Positions 53,039 to 61,896 of a stretch of DNA of 64,000 nt are shown here, piece after piece. Position 1 is the stretch's first letter. Each line of letters opens with the position of its first letter. This DNA is from Inquilinus sp. Marseille-Q2685 (GTDB lineage: Bacteria > Pseudomonadota > Alphaproteobacteria > DSM-16000 > Inquilinaceae), in contig NZ_CAKAKL010000002.1 in assembly GCF_916619195.1 (NCBI RefSeq), positions 746,001 to 810,000 on the forward strand, in the 5' to 3' direction. Under the pieces are notes generated by a model that saw only the letters and a list, made by a program, of their open reading frames with translations, ran no database searches and had not been told where the DNA came from. The position numbers and the translations under genes are program-made.

Positions 53039-54469
53039 ATGGTGCAGGTCTCGGCGCAACCGCCGGCGGGCTGGGCGGATCTGCTGGCCGAAGGCCGGCT
53101 GCCGCGATTCGCGATGGTCTGCCTGGGCATCTGGCTGAACGCGGCCGACGCCCTGGTCACTGCCACCATCATGCCCAGCGTCGGTGCCGACCTGGGCGGC
53201 TATGCCTATTTCAGCTGGGCCACGGCCGGCTTCCTGGTCGGCGCGATCCTGGCCGGCGCCAGCGCCGGGCGGCTGTCGGAACGGTTCGGGCTGCGCTGGG
53301 CCTCGGCCATCGCCGGCCTGGCCTTTGCGCTCGGCTGCGTGCTCAGCGCCGCCGCCCCGACCATCGGCGTGTTCCTGGCCGGGCGGGTGCTGCAGGGCGT
53401 CGGCAGCGGCTGGGTCGCCGGCTTCTCCATGGTCGCGATCGCCCTGCTGTTCCCCGAGCGCCATCTGGCCCGGATGTTCGCCGTGGCGTCGGGCATCTGG
53501 GGCATCGCCACCATCCTGGGACCTCTGGTCGGCGGCCTGTTCGCGCAGGCCGGCGACTGGCGCGCCGTGTTCTGGCTGTTCACGGCGCAGTCGCTGGTCT
53601 TCGCCGCCGCCTCGCCCTGGCTGCTGAAGGGCACGGTGCGCAGCGGCGGCCAGCCGGGCGTGCCCTGGGCGCAGATCGGCGGCCTGACACTCGGCGTCGG
53701 CGCCATCGCCATGGCGGATGTCAGCCCGAACCCGGCGATCGCCCTGGCGCTGGTTATCGCCGGCCTCGGCATCCTGGTGCTGGTGCTGCGGGTCGACTCC
53801 GGCGCCCGGGTGCGGCTGATGCCGCGCCAGGCGGGAAACCTGCGCACGGTCTGCGGCACCGCCTATGCCGCCATCTTCGCCCTGATGGCGACCTCGATGG
53901 GCCTGAACGTCTACGGCCCCGCCATCCTGCAGACGCTGCACGGCCTGTCGCCGCTCTGGGCCGGCTATGTGGTCGGGGGCATGGCGCTGGCCTGGACCCT
54001 CGCCGCCTTCGTCGTCGCCGGCGCCACCGGCGCCGGAGAGCTGCGCTGGCTGCTGCGCGGCGCCGGCTGCATCCTGGCCGGCGCCGTGCTGCTGGTGCTG
54101 GTGATGCGCGACGCGCCGCTGATCTGGATCGTCGCCGCCGCCCTGCTGATGGGGGCGGGCTTCGGCTTCTCCTCCAGCCTCCTGAACCGCCGGCTGATCG
54201 GCACCCTGGCCGATGACGACAAGGCGATCGGCAGCTCGGCGCTGATCGCGGTGCGCCAGACCGGCGGCGCGGTCGGCGCCGCCATCGCCGGCGCCACCGC
54301 CAACCTGGTCGGTTTCGGCGGGGGCCTGACGGTGGAGACCGCCCGGGCGGCGGCGCTGTGGGTGTTCGTCACCGCCCTGCCGCTGGCCCTGTTCGGCGCC
54401 TGGGCGGCCTGGCGGCTGACCGTCGCGGCTAATGCGCCGACGGCCGGTCGCGAGCCGGGTCGAGGCTGA
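53039..54469 (+). CDS. MFS transporter, probably linked to siderophore traffic
   Basis: This 476-residue membrane carrier of the DHA type has the signature loop GRLSERFGLRWASAIAG and the antiporter-like GRVLQGVGSGWVAGFSMVAIA. About 12-14 hydrophobic segments are present. It starts at 53039 after AAGGGGAAACGCAAC. The last 41 bp overlap the 3' end of the convergent iron-binding-protein gene. With that gene and the TonB receptor beyond it, a role in siderophore export or uptake across the inner membrane is a reasonable inference, but the substrate is not shown by sequence. Confidence 0.85.
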   Translation: MVQVSAQPPAGWADLLAEGRLPRFAMVCLGIWLNAADALVTATIMPSVGADLGGYAYFSWATAGFLVGAILAGASAGRLSERFGLRWASAIAGLAFALGCVLSAAAPTIGVFLAGRVLQGVGSGWVAGFSMVAIALLFPERHLARMFAVASGIWGIATILGPLVGGLFAQAGDWRAVFWLFTAQSLVFAAASPWLLKGTVRSGGQPGVPWAQIGGLTLGVGAIAMADVSPNPAIALALVIAGLGILVLVLRVDSGARVRLMPRQAGNLRTVCGTAYAAIFALMATSMGLNVYGPAILQTLHGLSPLWAGYVVGGMALAWTLAAFVVAGATGAGELRWLLRGAGCILAGAVLLVLVMRDAPLIWIVAAALLMGAGFGFSSSLLNRRLIGTLADDDKAIGSSALIAVRQTGGAVGAAIAGATANLVGFGGGLTVETARAAALWVFVTALPLALFGAWAAWRLTVAANAPTAGREPGRG

Positions 54470-55571
54470 CCCACAGCGCGCCGTCGAACGGCATGGCGGC
54501 GAAGCGGCTGTTGATCTCGGCCAGGGTGGCGCCGGGATCGAGGTCGCCGAAGATCTCCGGCCGCACCCAGCGCGCCACCGCCTCCACCGCCACGATGTTC
54601 AGCGGCACGGCGTTGAAGAAGTTCCACAGCCCGTGCACCCGGCCGTCGCGGGCCGCCGCGAGGCCGGAGAGGCCCGGCGCGGCCAGCACCCTGGCGAGCC
54701 CCTGCCGGGCGGTCTCGGCGGGGACGCCCGGGCCGATCGAAAAGCCCCGCCCACCCTCCGCCTCCGGCAGGCCGGTGGCGATATAGACCTGCGGGTCCTG
54801 CCCGATCACGTATTCCAGGCTCAGCACCCCGCCCCCGGCATCCGGAAACCGGTCCGCGGCGATGTTGCGCCCGCCGACCAGCGACACCAGCTCGCCCAGC
54901 CCGGTCTCCCCGATCGCCCAGCAGCAGTCCTCCGGCTGCGGATAGGCGTGCATCAGCACGGCCGGGCCGGGTTCCGGATGCTCCGCCACGCGCCGGCGGA
55001 TGCGGTCGATCCGCGCCTCCCAGAAATCGGCGAAGGCGTTGGCCCGGTCCTCGCGGCCGAGCACGCGGCCGAGCAGCCGCATGCCCGGCGCCGTGTTCGC
55101 CAGCGGCCGGTGGTTGAAGTCGACCACCACCGCCGGCACCCCCGCCGCCGTCAGCCGGTCCAGGATCTGCCGCCCCTGCTCGGTCTCGGCCTGCCAGGCG
55201 CCGAAGATCGCGAGGTCCGCCCCGACCGTCAGCGCCCTCTCCAGCGAGAAGCTCTCATCCGTGCCGCCGCCCACCACCGGCACCTTGGCCAGGCGCGGGA
55301 ACTTCGCCAGGAAGGCGGCGTAGAGGCCGGGGTCGTATTGCCGCGTGTCGTCGGCCCAGCCGACCAGCAGCGACACCGGATCGGGGTCGATCAGCGACAG
55401 GGCGACCAGGTTGATGCCCGCCCCCAGCAGCACCGCCCGCGGCTGGTGCGGCACCGTGACCTGCCGGCCGGCGGCGTCGGTCACGGTGACGGGCCATTCC
55501 GCCCGGACCGACGGGGCCAGCAGGCAGGTCAGCAGCAGAAGGGCGCAGGCCAGCGCCTTGCATCGATTCAT
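54429..55571 (-). CDS. Iron/siderophore-type ABC transporter substrate-binding protein
   Basis: This is a 380-residue periplasmic protein with signal MNRCKALACALLLLTCLLAP then SVRA. It belongs to the same subgroup as the protein at 10757. Shared features are TVTDAAGRQVTVPHQPR, a paired cysteine EDCC followed by GLGELVSLVGGRNIAADRFP, VIGQDPQVYIATG, and an end segment ALWVSLDP matching YWVSLTP. It is divergent from the TonB-dependent receptor across a 123-bp region with a Fur-like site, so the two are probably co-regulated. No permease or ATPase gene is nearby. Its 3' end overlaps the MFS gene by 41 bp. Confidence 0.87.
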   Translation of the reverse strand: MNRCKALACALLLLTCLLAPSVRAEWPVTVTDAAGRQVTVPHQPRAVLLGAGINLVALSLIDPDPVSLLVGWADDTRQYDPGLYAAFLAKFPRLAKVPVVGGGTDESFSLERALTVGADLAIFGAWQAETEQGRQILDRLTAAGVPAVVVDFNHRPLANTAPGMRLLGRVLGREDRANAFADFWEARIDRIRRRVAEHPEPGPAVLMHAYPQPEDCCWAIGETGLGELVSLVGGRNIAADRFPDAGGGVLSLEYVIGQDPQVYIATGLPEAEGGRGFSIGPGVPAETARQGLARVLAAPGLSGLAAARDGRVHGLWNFFNAVPLNIVAVEAVARWVRPEIFGDLDPGATLAEINSRFAAMPFDGALWVSLDPARDRPSAH

Positions 55572-55610
55572 GGTGGATCCTGGTCACGTTCCCAAAACGA
55601 CCTAGACGAG

Positions 55611-55630
55611 AATGAGAATTGATGTCAATT
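55611..55630 (+). promoter_or_regulatory. Candidate Fur box between binding protein and TonB receptor
   Basis: AATGAGAATT followed by GATGTCAATT resembles the Fur consensus for TonB receptor genes, and contains the dyad AATTGA-TG-TCAATT (55617-55630). It is positioned to control both divergent genes (starts at 55571 and 55695). Confidence 0.7.
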
Positions 55631-55694
55631 AGCCCGCCGTTTGAACCCGGCGATCCCTGCCGGGCCTCCCTCGCGATCGGAGCCGACCTTCCCC

Positions 55695-57854
55695 ATGCGA
55701 CATCGACCAGGATCCCGCACCTATCTTCTGCTCGGGCTGCTCGCCACCACGGCGCTGGCGCCGACGGCGATCCTGGCCCAGGCCGCGACACAGGGCGCGG
55801 AACCGGCTCCGGCCACCGACACCGGGGTGACCCTCGCCCCGATCGTCGTTCAGGGCAGCACGGAGACGCCGACGACCGAGGTGCGCGGCTTCACCGCCAC
55901 GAGGAGCGCCAGCGCCACCAAGACCGACACGCCGCTGATCGAGACGCCGCAATCCGTCTCGGTCGTCACCCGCGGCCAGATGGACGCGCGCAACGTGCAG
56001 AGCCTGCAGGAGGCCCTGGTCTACACGCCCGGTATCCTGACCGGCCTCTACGGCTTCTCGCCGCGGCTCGACCAGTTCTGGATCCGCGGCTTCGACGCCG
56101 CCTATTTCGGCATCTTCCGCGACGGGCTGCGGCAGCCGACCGGCCAGGTCTTCGCCGGCATCCGCACCGAGCCCTACGGCCTGTCGGCGATCAACGTGCT
56201 GCGCGGCCCCGCCTCGGCCAATTACGGCCTGTCCTCGCCGGCCGGGCTGGTCGACCTGGTCACCAAGCGCCCGCCGGACGAGCCGCTGCGCGAGGCCGAG
56301 CTGCAGTTCGGCAACCACGACCGCTATCAGGGCCAGTTCGACGTCGGCGGGCCGCTGGACGATCGCTTCTCCTGGCGCCTGACCGGGCTGTTCCGCGACA
56401 GCGACACCCAGATGCCGGCGGTGCCGGACGACCGCGCCTATATCGCCCCGGCCTTCACCTGGCGACCGAACGAGGACACGACGGTCACCTTCCTCGGCGC
56501 CTACCAGAAGGACAAGACCGGCGGCAGCCTGTTCAACTACTACTCGCCGGCCACGGGCCTGCTCGACATCCGCACCGCGGATTCCGCCTGGAACGACCTC
56601 GACATGGAGAGCGTGCGGGCGGGCTACGAGATCGAGCACCGGGTCGACGACACGCTGACGCTGCGGCAGAACTTCCGCTACGCCCATGTCGATTCCAACA
56701 CCCGCTACGTCTACATCACCGGCCTGTCCGATGACGGCAACACCGTCTTCCGCCGGGCCGGGCAGGACCGCGAGAGCCTGGACACGGTGTCGGTCGACAA
56801 CCAGGCGCAGCTGCGTTTCGACACGGGACCGGTGCAGCACACGCTCCTGGCCGGGCTCGACTACACCTTCCTCGACACCACCAACATCGCCGGCGACGGG
56901 CCGGCGCCTGATCTGGACCTGGTCACGCGGAACTACGGCAAGCAGCACATCGACCAGCCGCCGGTCTATGCCCGCACCCTGCAGCAGCAGCAGCAGATCG
57001 GCGTCTATCTGCAGGACCAGATCCGCTTCGGCGGCTGGCTTCTGACGCTGAGCGGCCGGCACGACTGGCTCGAGACCACGAGCCAGGAGCGCATCGCCGG
57101 CACCGATCAGGACGCCTCCGACAGCGCCTTCACCGGCCGCGTCGGCCTGAGCTATCTTACCGATTTCGGCCTCGCGCCCTATGTCTCCTACGCCACGTCC
57201 TTCACCCCGAACACGGGGACTGACTGGCAGGGCCGCCTGTTCAAGCCGACGACCGGGGAGCAGATCGAGGCCGGCGTCAAGTACCAGCCCGAGGGGCTGA
57301 ACAGCCTGATCACCGCCTCGGTGTTCCAGATGACCCAGGAGAACGGGCTGATCGCGGACTCGGCCCATGTCAACTTCCGGGCCGCCCGCGGCGAGGTGCG
57401 GGTGCGCGGCATCGAACTGGAGGGCCTCGCCGATCTCGGCGACGGGCTCAGCCTGCAGCTGGCCTACACCTATCTCGATCCGGAGGTGACCAAGGGCACC
57501 GAGGCGACGGAGGGCAAGGACCCGTCCGGCATCCCGAACCACATCGTCTCCGCCTGGGCCGACTACCGGGTTCCGGACACGATCGTGCCGGGGCTCAGCC
57601 TGGGCGCCGGCCTGCGCTATATCGGGTCGAGCTACCGCGACGACGACAACACCACCGGCCGGAACGAGGCGGTGACCCTGTTCGACGCCGCGATCCGCTA
57701 TGATCTCGGCGCGGTCGAGCCGCGGCTGGACGGGGTGCAGCTGGCGGTCAACGCCACCAACCTGTTCGACCGCGACTACACCACCTGCGCCCAGGGCTAC
57801 TGCTACGAAGGCCAGGGCCAGACGGTGATCGGCAGCATCCGCTACCGGTGGTAA
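55695..57854 (+). CDS. TonB-dependent siderophore receptor
   Basis: This 719-residue outer-membrane receptor has the signal segment TYLLLGLLATTALAPTAILA, then VTLAPIVVQG as probable TonB-box region. The plug domain has KTDTPLIETPQSVSVVTRGQM and INVLRGPASANYGLSSPAGLVDLVTKRP, the hydroxamate-type siderophore receptor pattern. The barrel ends with the terminal aromatic YRW needed for assembly, and NATNLFDRDYTT is the usual pre-terminal motif. The start at 55695 gives a proper signal peptide; the frame opens at 55641. A Fur-like site lies 65-85 bp upstream. It pairs functionally with the divergent iron-binding protein. Confidence 0.92.
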   Translation: MRHRPGSRTYLLLGLLATTALAPTAILAQAATQGAEPAPATDTGVTLAPIVVQGSTETPTTEVRGFTATRSASATKTDTPLIETPQSVSVVTRGQMDARNVQSLQEALVYTPGILTGLYGFSPRLDQFWIRGFDAAYFGIFRDGLRQPTGQVFAGIRTEPYGLSAINVLRGPASANYGLSSPAGLVDLVTKRPPDEPLREAELQFGNHDRYQGQFDVGGPLDDRFSWRLTGLFRDSDTQMPAVPDDRAYIAPAFTWRPNEDTTVTFLGAYQKDKTGGSLFNYYSPATGLLDIRTADSAWNDLDMESVRAGYEIEHRVDDTLTLRQNFRYAHVDSNTRYVYITGLSDDGNTVFRRAGQDRESLDTVSVDNQAQLRFDTGPVQHTLLAGLDYTFLDTTNIAGDGPAPDLDLVTRNYGKQHIDQPPVYARTLQQQQQIGVYLQDQIRFGGWLLTLSGRHDWLETTSQERIAGTDQDASDSAFTGRVGLSYLTDFGLAPYVSYATSFTPNTGTDWQGRLFKPTTGEQIEAGVKYQPEGLNSLITASVFQMTQENGLIADSAHVNFRAARGEVRVRGIELEGLADLGDGLSLQLAYTYLDPEVTKGTEATEGKDPSGIPNHIVSAWADYRVPDTIVPGLSLGAGLRYIGSSYRDDDNTTGRNEAVTLFDAAIRYDLGAVEPRLDGVQLAVNATNLFDRDYTTCAQGYCYEGQGQTVIGSIRYRW

Positions 57855-57858
57855 CGAA

Positions 57859-57885
57859 AGGGCGCGGCCGAGATGGCCGCGCCCT
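57859..57885. terminator. Strong hairpin terminator between receptor and ilvE
   Basis: AGGGCGCGGCC (57859-57869) pairs perfectly with GGCCGCGCCCT (57875-57885) around a 5-nt loop. It starts 4 bp after the receptor stop and lies 20 bp from the stop of ilvE on the opposite strand, so it can serve both convergent genes. Confidence 0.85.
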
Positions 57886-57905
57886 GTCCTATTCTGACCG
57901 ACCGA

Positions 57906-58802
57906 TCAGGCCGCGGCAGCCGCCGGGGCCTTCCTGACCTCGGCGCTGTAGGCGTCGATCATGGTCTTGCAGATCTGGCCCGGGGTGAAGCGGTGCGCCC
58001 CGATCTCGCCGACCGGGGTGATCTCGGCCGCGGTGCCGGTCAGGAACACCTCGGTCGCCTTCGCCAGCTCCTCCGGCTGGATGTGCCGCTCGACCACCTC
58101 GATGCCGTTGCGCCGCGCCAGCTCGATCGCGGTCTGGCGGGTGAGGCCGTTCAGGAAGCAGTCGGCGGTCGGCGTGTGCAGCTTGCCGTCGATGGCGAGG
58201 AAGACGTTGGCGCCGGTCGCCTCCGCGACATAGCCGCGATAGTCGTACATCAGCGCGTCCTGGTAGCCCGCCGCCTCGGCCTTGTGCTTGGCCAGGGTGC
58301 AGATCATGTACAGGCCGGCCGCCTTGGCGTGCACCGGGGCGGAGTCCGGCGACGGCCGCCGCCAGTCGGACAGGGTCAGGCGGATGCCCTTCATCTTCGC
58401 CTCGGCCGAGAAGTAGCTCGGCCATTCCCACACCGCGATCGCGACATGGATGGTGTTGGCCTGGGCCGAGACGCCCATCATCTCCGACCCGCGCCACGCC
58501 ACCGGGCGGATATAGGCGTCGGTCAGCCCATTCTTCTCGAGGGTCAGCTTCTTGGCCGCGTCGAGCTCCGCCGTGCTGTAGGGCAGCTTCATGCCCAGGG
58601 TCGTCGCCGAGAACTCCAGCCGCTTCGAATGCTCCGTGCCCTTGAAGATCCGGCCGTTGTAAGCCCGCTCCCCTTCGAATACAGAACTGGCGTAGTGTAA
58701 GCCGTGAGTCAGGACGTGGATGTTGGCGCTACGCCATTCGACCAGCTTGCCGTCCATCCATATCCAGCCGTCACGGTCGTGGAAGGGAGGAGTCGTCGAC
58801 AT
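57906..58802 (-). CDS. ilvE: Branched-chain amino acid aminotransferase
   Basis: This 298-residue PLP enzyme of fold type IV does the last step of valine, leucine and isoleucine synthesis. It has IHVLTHGLHYASSVFEGERAY near the N-terminus, AYIRPVAWRGSEMMG, the PLP lysine region in VHAKAAGLY, GYVAEATGANVF and TGTAAEITPVGEIG for phosphate binding. The start at 58802 follows AAAGGCCCATC; longer frames up to 58868 are possible. It is divergent from the MarR gene with 77 bp between starts, a pairing I recall from other alphaproteobacteria. Confidence 0.93.
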   Translation of the reverse strand: MSTTPPFHDRDGWIWMDGKLVEWRSANIHVLTHGLHYASSVFEGERAYNGRIFKGTEHSKRLEFSATTLGMKLPYSTAELDAAKKLTLEKNGLTDAYIRPVAWRGSEMMGVSAQANTIHVAIAVWEWPSYFSAEAKMKGIRLTLSDWRRPSPDSAPVHAKAAGLYMICTLAKHKAEAAGYQDALMYDYRGYVAEATGANVFLAIDGKLHTPTADCFLNGLTRQTAIELARRNGIEVVERHIQPEELAKATEVFLTGTAAEITPVGEIGAHRFTPGQICKTMIDAYSAEVRKAPAAAAA

Positions 58803-58879
58803 GATGGGCCTTTCCCGCATTGTCATTTGTGTCGCCGTCGGACCGTGAGCGGTAACATTCGGGGTCAAAACAAGTCAAC

Positions 58880-59401
58880 ATGGCTGACATAAAATCGCCC
58901 GTGAACCCGCTCTTCCTCCGCGAGGAGGAGATCCGCCAAGGCATCGAGCTGCTATTCTACGCCTATCGCGGCTTCACTGCCGAGCCCGATGCGCTGCTGG
59001 CAACCCTGGGTCTCGGCCGGGCCCATCACCGCGCGCTTTATTTCATCGGACGGCATCCGGAGATCACGGTCAGTGCGCTGCTGGCGATCCTGCGCATCAC
59101 CAAGCAGAGCCTGGGCCGAGTCCTGAACGACCTGGTCGAGCGCGGCTATGTCGAGCAGCGCCAGGGCCAGCGCGACCGGCGCCAGCGCCTCTTGACCTTG
59201 ACCGACACGGGCGCGGTGCTGGAGCGCCAGCTGTTCGAGAGCCAGCGCAAGCTGATCGGCCAGGCCTACCGCAACGCCGGGGCCGAGGCGGTGGACGGCT
59301 TCCGCAAGGTGCTGGAAGGGCTGATCGCGCTGAGCGAGCCGGCCGCCGCGGAGGAGGAGCCGGAAGCCCCGGCCTCCGCCCCCCGGGTCGCCAGCCGGTA
59401 G
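58880..59401 (+). CDS. MarR-family regulator, PetP-like
   Basis: This 173-residue winged-helix protein has GRAHHRALYFIGRHPEITVSAL, then LLAILRITKQSLGRVLNDLVERGYVEQR and the wing QRDRRQRLLTLT, all typical of MarR. The C-terminal 25 residues are acidic and Pro/Ala rich. It is followed 6 bp later by an OmpR-type response regulator, the arrangement of Rhodobacter petP-petR, where the pair is needed for cytochrome bc1 expression; no petABC is in this window. A partial dyad GTCA-N7-TGAC (58874-58888) overlaps the start codon and could serve autoregulation. Confidence 0.85.
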   Translation: MADIKSPVNPLFLREEEIRQGIELLFYAYRGFTAEPDALLATLGLGRAHHRALYFIGRHPEITVSALLAILRITKQSLGRVLNDLVERGYVEQRQGQRDRRQRLLTLTDTGAVLERQLFESQRKLIGQAYRNAGAEAVDGFRKVLEGLIALSEPAAAEEEPEAPASAPRVASR

Positions 59402-59407
59402 CCGGCC

Positions 59408-60106
59408 ATGACCATGACCGCCGACGAGCCCGCCCATATCCTGGTCGTCGAGGACGACCGCCGCGTCCGCGAACTGCTGCGCAAATACCTGGTCGAGAAC
59501 GGCTTCCTGGTGACGGCCGCGGTCGACGCCGCGGATGCGCGCGAGAAGCTGGCGGCGATCGCCTTCGACCTGATCGTGCTGGACGTGATGATGCCGGGCG
59601 AGACCGGGCTGCAGCTGACCGCCGATCTGCGCCAGCGCATGAGCACGCCGATCCTGCTGCTGACCGCCCGCGGTGAGCCGGAGGACCGGATCGCCGGGCT
59701 GGAGAGCGGCGCCGATGACTACCTGCCGAAGCCGTTCGAGCCGCGCGAGCTGGTGCTGCGCATCAACAGCATCCTGCGCCGCCTGGCGCCCCCGCCGCCG
59801 CGGGCCGCCGGCACCATCCGGCTCGGCGCCTTCACCTTCGACATCGAGCGCGGCGAATTGCTGCAGGAGGGCGAGCGTGTGCGCCTGACCACCGGCGAGG
59901 AGAACCTGCTGCGCATCCTGGCGCAGCACGCCGGCGAGACCGTGTCGCGCGAGGCGCTGACCGAATCCGGCACGATCGACGGCGGCGTGCGGGCGGTCGA
60001 CGTGCAGGTGACGCGGCTTCGGCGTAAGATCGAGCCGGACCCGCGCCTGCCCCGCTATCTCCACACCGTGCGCGGCGAAGGCTATGTGCTGAGACCCGAC
60101 GGATGA
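59408..60106 (+). CDS. OmpR-family response regulator, PetR-like
   Basis: This is a 232-residue two-component regulator. The receiver domain has the acidic pair in VVEDD (15-17), phosphoacceptor D59 in IVLDVMMPG, and the conserved Lys in YLPKPFEPREL. The C-terminal winged helix shows FDIERGELLQEGERVRLT and VDVQVTRLRRKIEPDPRLP. It overlaps the kinase gene by 4 bp (ATGA), so the two are coupled. A second in-frame ATG at 59414 is an equally possible start. Confidence 0.93.
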   Translation: MTMTADEPAHILVVEDDRRVRELLRKYLVENGFLVTAAVDAADAREKLAAIAFDLIVLDVMMPGETGLQLTADLRQRMSTPILLLTARGEPEDRIAGLESGADDYLPKPFEPRELVLRINSILRRLAPPPPRAAGTIRLGAFTFDIERGELLQEGERVRLTTGEENLLRILAQHAGETVSREALTESGTIDGGVRAVDVQVTRLRRKIEPDPRLPRYLHTVRGEGYVLRPDG

Positions 60107-61464
60107 TGCGAGCTCCTGCCGCCCTGCCCCGGCTGTCCACCCCTTTCCGGCTGCGGGCGCGGATCAAGCGGTTCCTGCCGCGGACCCTGTTCGGCCGGGC
60201 CCTGGTGATCATCGTCACGCCGATGATCCTGGCCCAGGCGATCTCCACCTACGTCTTCTTCGGCCGCCACATCGACGTGATCACCACGACGATGGCCCGC
60301 ACCGTCTCCGGCGAGATCGGCCTGACCATCGACGAGATCGCCGACGGCATGACGCCCGTCGCCCGCGGCGCCGTGTTCCTGCGGGCGCAGCGGAATACCG
60401 GCCTGGTCTACAGCTTCGATCCCGGCGTCGAGCTGGGGCCGACCGGAAGCGATGCGCTGGACGAGGGCCAGCGCGCCCTCGCCCGGGCCATCCGCGCCTC
60501 GCAGCCCTACGACTTCACCATCCAGTCCTCCAGGGAGGACGACACCGACGTCGTCCGCATGCAACTGCCGGACGGCGTGCTGACGGTGGAGGTGCCGTCG
60601 AAGCGGCTGTCCAGCTTCACCACCAACCTGTTCTACCTGTCGATGCTGGGGTCGACGGTGATCCTGTCCGCCGTCGCTATAATCTTCATGCGCAACCAGC
60701 TGCGCCCGATCCGGCGCCTCGCCATCGCCGCAGACCGCTTCGGCAAGGGCCGCGACATGCCGGGGTTCCGGCCGCATGGGGCGGAGGAGATCCGCCAGGC
60801 CTCCGAGGCCTTCATCGACATGCGCGACCGCATCCGCCGTCAGATCCAGCAGCGCACCGAGATGCTGGCCGGGGTCAGCCACGACCTGCGCACGCCCCTG
60901 ACCCGGATGAAGCTGCAGCTCGCCATGCTCGGCGACGGGCCGGACATCGACGAGCTGCGCGCCGATGTCGACGAGATGCGGCAGATGATCGACGCCTATC
61001 TCGCCTTCGCCCGCGGCGAGGGCACCGAGGAGGCGACGCCGACCGACCTCGCCGCCTTCCTCGAGGAGGTGGTGGTGGCCGCCCGGCGGGAGGGCGCCGA
61101 CATCGCCTTCGACACGCCGGAGAGCCACGTGCTGCCGCTGCGGCGCGAGGCGCTGCGGCGCTGCCTGGCGAACCTGCTGTCCAATGCGCGGCGCCACGCC
61201 CGGCACATCAGGCTGTCCGTGGTCCAGGACGACGGCGCCGTCGCCCTGGTGGTGGACGACGACGGCCCGGGCATCCCGCCGAAGCAACGCGAGGAGGCGA
61301 TGAAGCCCTTCGTCCGGCTGGACGAGTCGCGCAACCAGGAGACCGGCGGCACCGGCCTCGGCCTCGCCATCGCCCGCGACGTCGCGCGCAGCCACGGCGG
61401 CGACCTGGTGCTGTCGACCTCGCCGATGGGCGGGCTGCGCTGCACGGTGCGGCTGCCGCTCTGA
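60103..61464 (+). CDS. Sensor histidine kinase (EnvZ-type)
   Basis: This 453-residue inner-membrane kinase has two membrane segments (about 28-48 and 170-195) bounding a periplasmic sensor domain, then a HAMP domain (FMRNQLRPIRRLAIAADRFG). The H-box is VSHDLRTPLTRMK with the phosphorylated His near residue 265. The ATP-binding domain shows the N-box NLLSNARRHARH, G1 VVDDDGPGIP and G2 GGTGLGLAIARDV. It is translationally coupled to the response regulator. The periplasmic domain has no recognised ligand motif. Confidence 0.93.
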   Translation: MMRAPAALPRLSTPFRLRARIKRFLPRTLFGRALVIIVTPMILAQAISTYVFFGRHIDVITTTMARTVSGEIGLTIDEIADGMTPVARGAVFLRAQRNTGLVYSFDPGVELGPTGSDALDEGQRALARAIRASQPYDFTIQSSREDDTDVVRMQLPDGVLTVEVPSKRLSSFTTNLFYLSMLGSTVILSAVAIIFMRNQLRPIRRLAIAADRFGKGRDMPGFRPHGAEEIRQASEAFIDMRDRIRRQIQQRTEMLAGVSHDLRTPLTRMKLQLAMLGDGPDIDELRADVDEMRQMIDAYLAFARGEGTEEATPTDLAAFLEEVVVAARREGADIAFDTPESHVLPLRREALRRCLANLLSNARRHARHIRLSVVQDDGAVALVVDDDGPGIPPKQREEAMKPFVRLDESRNQETGGTGLGLAIARDVARSHGGDLVLSTSPMGGLRCTVRLPL

Positions 61465-61481
61465 CCCTGGGAGAGAAAGCA

Positions 61482-61865
61482 ATGGGCCGATTGCGGGAGA
61501 TCGTGTTCGAAAGCCGCTCGGCGCCGGCCCTGGCCCGGTTCTGGGCCGCGGCACTCGACGGCTATGCCGTGCGCGCCTATGACCAGGCGGAGATCGAGCG
61601 TCTGGCCGCGCTGGGCCTGACGCCGGAGACCGACCCCGTGGTCCTGGTCGACGGGCCGGGCTCCAGCCTGTGCTTCCACCAGGTGCCGGGGCGCGACTAC
61701 ACGAACAACCGGGTCCATCTCGACATCACCGCGCCGGACCGCGCCGCCGAGGTGCGGCGCCTGCTGGCCCTCGGCGCCAGGGTCCAGCGCGAGGCCGAGG
61801 GCTACACGGTGATGGTCGATCCGGAGGGCAATCAGTTCTGCGTCGTCGAGGAGCGGACGGCGTAG
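61482..61865 (+). CDS. VOC (glyoxalase-like) family protein
   Basis: This 127-residue single-domain protein starts after GGGAGAGAAAGCA at 61482. LREIVFESRSAPALARFWAAAL and VHLDITAPDRAAEVRRLLALGA followed by VMVDPEGNQFCVVE are the paired beta-alpha-beta modules of the VOC superfamily. The final DPEGNQFCVVE is the usual glyoxalase/dioxygenase-like end with a metal-ligand Glu. It is 17 bp after the kinase gene. The reaction is unknown. Confidence 0.85.
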   Translation: MGRLREIVFESRSAPALARFWAAALDGYAVRAYDQAEIERLAALGLTPETDPVVLVDGPGSSLCFHQVPGRDYTNNRVHLDITAPDRAAEVRRLLALGARVQREAEGYTVMVDPEGNQFCVVEERTA

Positions 61866-61896
61866 GTTGGGTTCGCAAGGGCGAACCCTACCTACG
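61861..61896. repeat. Hairpin overlapping the ends of two convergent genes (type D repeat)
   Basis: CGTAGGTTGGGTTCGC and GCGAACCCTACCTACG form a stem with one mismatch around AAGG. It includes the stop codons of the VOC gene (61863-61865) and of the ROK gene (61892-61894), and resembles the repeat at 43841. It probably terminates both transcripts. Confidence 0.7.
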
